A stretch of 64,000 nucleotides of DNA, taken from the NCBI RefSeq assembly GCF_001269925.1, contig NZ_LHVO01000064.1, forward strand, positions 105,055 to 169,054, read 5' to 3'. The stretch comes from Pseudomonas sp. MIACH. Lineage in GTDB: Bacteria > Pseudomonadota > Gammaproteobacteria > Pseudomonadales > Pseudomonadaceae. Every line of letters begins with the position of its first letter. Position 1 is the first letter of the stretch. The notes beneath the pieces were generated by a model, which saw only the letters and a program-made list of their open reading frames with translations, was not told the DNA's origin and ran no database searches. The position numbers and the translations under genes were made by a program. Positions 61,805 to 64,000 of this stretch are shown one piece after another.

Positions 61805-62626
61805 ATGCAGGCCCAACCGTTGTCATTACCCGCCGTGCCCGAGCCAACCTACGGCGAGCGCCTGAAGAACAAGGTGGTGATCATCACCGGCGCCGCCCAG
61901 GGCATTGGTGAGGCGATCGTCGCGTGTTTCCAGGCCCAGCAGGCGCGCCTGGTGATTGGGGATATCCAGGGCGAAAAGGTCGAGAAAGTCGCTGCCCACT
62001 GGCGCGAACGCGGCGCCGAGATCTACGCCCAACCCGTCGATATCACGTCCAAGGATCAATGGCAGGCGCTGGTCAATGTGGCGATCGAGCGTTTTGGCCG
62101 CGTGGATGTGCTGGTCAACTGTGCCGGGGTCAATGTGTTCCGCGACCCGTTGGAGATGAGCGACGAAGACTGGCGCCGCTGCTTCGCCATCGACCTCGAC
62201 GGCGCCTGGTACGGCTGCCGCACGGTGCTGCCGCACATGATCGAGCAGGGCATCGGCAACATCATCAATATCGCCTCCACCCATTCCAGCCACATCATTC
62301 CCGGCTGCTTTCCCTACCCGGTCGCCAAGCACGGCCTGCTCGGCCTTACCCGCGCCCTTGGTATCGAATACGCGCCCAAGGGCATCCGCGTAAATGCCAT
62401 CGCCCCGGGCTATATCGAAACCCAGCTCAACGTCGATTACTGGAACGGTTTCCCCGACCCCCACGCCGAGCGCCAGCGTGCGTTCGACCTGCACCCGCCC
62501 AAGCGCATCGGCCAGCCCATCGAGGTGGCGATGACGGCGCTGTTCCTGGCGACCGACGAGGCGCCGTTTATCAATGCCACCTGCCTGATGATCGATGGCG
62601 GGCGGTCGGTGATGTACCACGACTAG
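61805..62626 (+). CDS. Short-chain dehydrogenase, probable L-arabinose 1-dehydrogenase
   Basis: A 273-residue SDR: cofactor motif ITGAAQGIGEAI, NCAG at about residue 105, and the catalytic Tyr-Lys in FPYPVAKHGLLGL. The Asp in GDIQG after strand beta2 favours NAD(H). The gene precedes araF by 37 bp and shares the promoter. Bacteria of this group oxidise L-arabinose without phosphorylation, so the enzyme may make L-arabinono-lactone; other pentoses or galactose remain possible. The start has AGGTGA six bases upstream. Confidence 0.82.
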   Translation: MQAQPLSLPAVPEPTYGERLKNKVVIITGAAQGIGEAIVACFQAQQARLVIGDIQGEKVEKVAAHWRERGAEIYAQPVDITSKDQWQALVNVAIERFGRVDVLVNCAGVNVFRDPLEMSDEDWRRCFAIDLDGAWYGCRTVLPHMIEQGIGNIINIASTHSSHIIPGCFPYPVAKHGLLGLTRALGIEYAPKGIRVNAIAPGYIETQLNVDYWNGFPDPHAERQRAFDLHPPKRIGQPIEVAMTALFLATDEAPFINATCLMIDGGRSVMYHD

Positions 62627-62663
62627 AACTTGCCGCTCCCCATAACAACAAGAGGTGCCGTTC

Positions 62664-63650
62664 ATGAAAAAAGCAATACGCGTACTGGCAGCTGCCGCCG
62701 TGCTCAGCGGCCTCAGTACTTTCGCATTTGCCGAGGAAGTGAAAGTCGGCTTCCTGGTCAAGCAGGCCGAGGAGCCCTGGTTCCAGACCGAATGGGCCTT
62801 CGCCGAAAAAGCCGGCAAGGAACATGGCTTTACCGTGATCAAGATCGCCGTGCCCGATGGCGAGAAAACCCTCTCGGCCATCGACAGCCTGGCCGCCAAC
62901 GGCGCCAAGGGCTTTGTGATCTGCCCGCCGGACGTGTCCCTGGGCCCGGCCATCGTCGCCAAGGCCAAGGCCAATGGCCTGAAAGTCATGGCGGTGGATG
63001 ACCGCTTTGTCGATGCCAAGGGCAACTTCATGGAGGACGTGCCGTACCTGGGCATGGCCGCGTTTGAAGTGGGCCAGAAACAAGGTGCCGCCATGGCCGC
63101 CGAAGCGAAAAAACGCGGTTGGGACTGGAAGGACACCTACGCGGTGATCAACACCTTCAATGAACTCGACACCGGCAAGAAACGCACCGATGGCTCGATC
63201 AAATCCCTGGAAGAAGCCGGCATTCCCAAGGACCACATCCTCACCGCCGCGCTGAAAACCCTCGACGTCCCCGGCAGCATGGACGCCACCAACTCGGCGC
63301 TGGTCAAGCTGCCCAGCGGCGCGAAAAACCTGATCATCGGCGGCATGAACGACAACACCGTATTGGGCGGCGTACGCGCCACCGAAAGCGCCGGCTTCAA
63401 AGCCGCCAACGTGATCGGCATCGGCATCAATGGCACCGACGCCATCGGCGAATTGAAGAAAGCCGACAGCGGCTTCTTCGGCTCGATGCTGCCGAGCCCG
63501 CACATCGAGGGCTACAACACCGCACTGGCGATGTACGAGTGGGTCACCACCGGTAAAGAGCCTGCCAAGTACACCGCGATGGACGAAGTGACCCTGATCA
63601 CCCGCGCCAACTTCCAGGAAGAACTGACCAAGATCGGGCTGTGGAAATGA
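62664..63650 (+). CDS. araF: L-arabinose-binding periplasmic protein AraF
   Basis: Binding component of the AraFGH sugar ABC importer. The 328-residue protein has signal peptide MKKAIRVLAAAAVLSGLSTFAFA. The mature start EEVKVGFLVKQAEEPWFQTEWAFAEKAGKEHGF, read over 33 residues, is close to E. coli AraF, as are VAVPDGEKTL-like, GAKGFVICPPDV, NELDTGKKRT and GMNDNTVLGGVRATE. The CA-motif AACAACAA (62644-62651) abuts the GAGGTG ribosome site. The stop overlaps the araG start by 4 nt. Confidence 0.95.
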   Translation: MKKAIRVLAAAAVLSGLSTFAFAEEVKVGFLVKQAEEPWFQTEWAFAEKAGKEHGFTVIKIAVPDGEKTLSAIDSLAANGAKGFVICPPDVSLGPAIVAKAKANGLKVMAVDDRFVDAKGNFMEDVPYLGMAAFEVGQKQGAAMAAEAKKRGWDWKDTYAVINTFNELDTGKKRTDGSIKSLEEAGIPKDHILTAALKTLDVPGSMDATNSALVKLPSGAKNLIIGGMNDNTVLGGVRATESAGFKAANVIGIGINGTDAIGELKKADSGFFGSMLPSPHIEGYNTALAMYEWVTTGKEPAKYTAMDEVTLITRANFQEELTKIGLWK

Positions 63651-64000
63651 CTGCGGCGGCCCTGCGTTTTGACGCTATCGGCAAAACCTTTCCCGGGGTC
63701 AAGGCGCTGGACGGCATCAGCTTCACCGCCCAGCCGGGGCAGGTGCACGCCCTGATGGGCGAGAACGGTGCGGGCAAGTCGACGCTGCTGAAGATCCTCG
63801 GCGGCGCCTATATTCCCAGCAGCGGCACGGTGCAGATCGGCGCGCAGACCATGGCGTTCAAGTGCGCCGCCGACAGCATCGCCAGCGGTGTGGCGGTGAT
63901 TCACCAGGAGCTGCACCTGGTGCCGGAAATGACCGTCGCCGAAAACCTGTTCCTCGGGCATTTGCCCTCGCGCTTTGGCGTGGTCAACCGGGGCCTGCTG
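63647..64000 (+). CDS. araG: L-arabinose ABC transporter ATPase AraG (3' end outside window)
   Basis: The first 118 residues of the ATP-binding subunit. The Walker A motif is in LMGENGAGKSTLLKILGG and the Q-loop in AVIHQELHLVPEMTVAENLFLG, typical of the duplicated sugar ATPases AraG/RbsA. The ATG at 63647 overlaps the araF stop (ATGA). The partner permease araH is expected to the right. Confidence 0.93.
   Translation, partial: MTAAALRFDAIGKTFPGVKALDGISFTAQPGQVHALMGENGAGKSTLLKILGGAYIPSSGTVQIGAQTMAFKCAADSIASGVAVIHQELHLVPEMTVAENLFLGHLPSRFGVVNRGLL

Overview
The window is chromosomal DNA of a fluorescent Pseudomonas, most likely the P. fluorescens group. Base composition is high-GC. Recognisable Pseudomonas genes include amrZ, rsmA, flgZ, pcpS, a 448-residue PhoQ and an rgsA-like sRNA beside tatD. 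The intergenic REP sequences built on GTGGGAGGGGGCTTGC are of the type common in this group. No prophage, integron, insertion sequence or CRISPR array is visible; the gene content is core or near-core, and most of the novelty is regulatory.

Layout. 1-3000: the end of astE, an FMN-riboswitch-controlled ribH paralog and ltaE. 3000-10200: alaS, lysC, rsmA, tRNA-Ser and two identical tRNA-Arg genes, mgtE and amrZ. 10500-13100: two tiny envelope-type genes, tRNA-Arg(CCT) and an MFS carrier. 13100-20900: a flagellar and chemotaxis block, with flgA-flgM-flgN-flgZ leftward and cheV-cheR-flgBCDE rightward. 21100-30300: nrdA (no adjacent nrdB), an RstAB-like two-component system, pcpS, and a phoPQ operon headed by an unknown periplasmic protein behind four phased PhoP-type repeats. 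30400-35200: an AraC-type regulator, dctA with a sigma54 promoter and tandem upstream dyads, an xdhC/mocA-like pair and a small orphan gene. 35300-52500: rne with a leader of about 690 nt, rluC, a HAD phosphatase, sppA, maf, then the yceD-rpmF-plsX-fabD-fabG-acpP-fabF-pabC-mltG-tmk-holB-tatD cluster, followed by rgsA on the opposite strand. 52800-64000: accessory metabolism, comprising a TetR regulator, a MoaA-type radical SAM protein, a lipoprotein/DUF1285 pair, a GntR-ADP-ribosylglycohydrolase-NCS1-PfkB operon, small hypotheticals, a GNAT, and the start of an L-arabinose uptake operon (SDR, araF, araG).

How the genes work together. The fatty-acid block makes ACP and malonyl-ACP, runs elongation (FabD, FabG, FabF) and feeds PlsX for phospholipid synthesis; PcpS, elsewhere in the window, is the likely activator of ACP. 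The flagellar block shows a clear sigma hierarchy: a sigma54 promoter before flgB and a sigma28 promoter before flgM. RsmA, RgsA, AmrZ and FlgZ tie the region to the motile/sessile switch.

The best candidate for an undescribed system is the four-gene operon at 56013-60187. It resembles the uncharacterised E. coli yegTUVW set but uses an NCS1 permease. I infer uptake of a nucleoside-like compound, hydrolysis of its N-glycosidic bond and phosphorylation of the sugar. Other strong leads are the phoPQ-leading gene with its 11-bp-phased repeats, the nrdA control region, and the missing pilZ between holB and tatD. All calls were made by reading the sequence; no database search was run.
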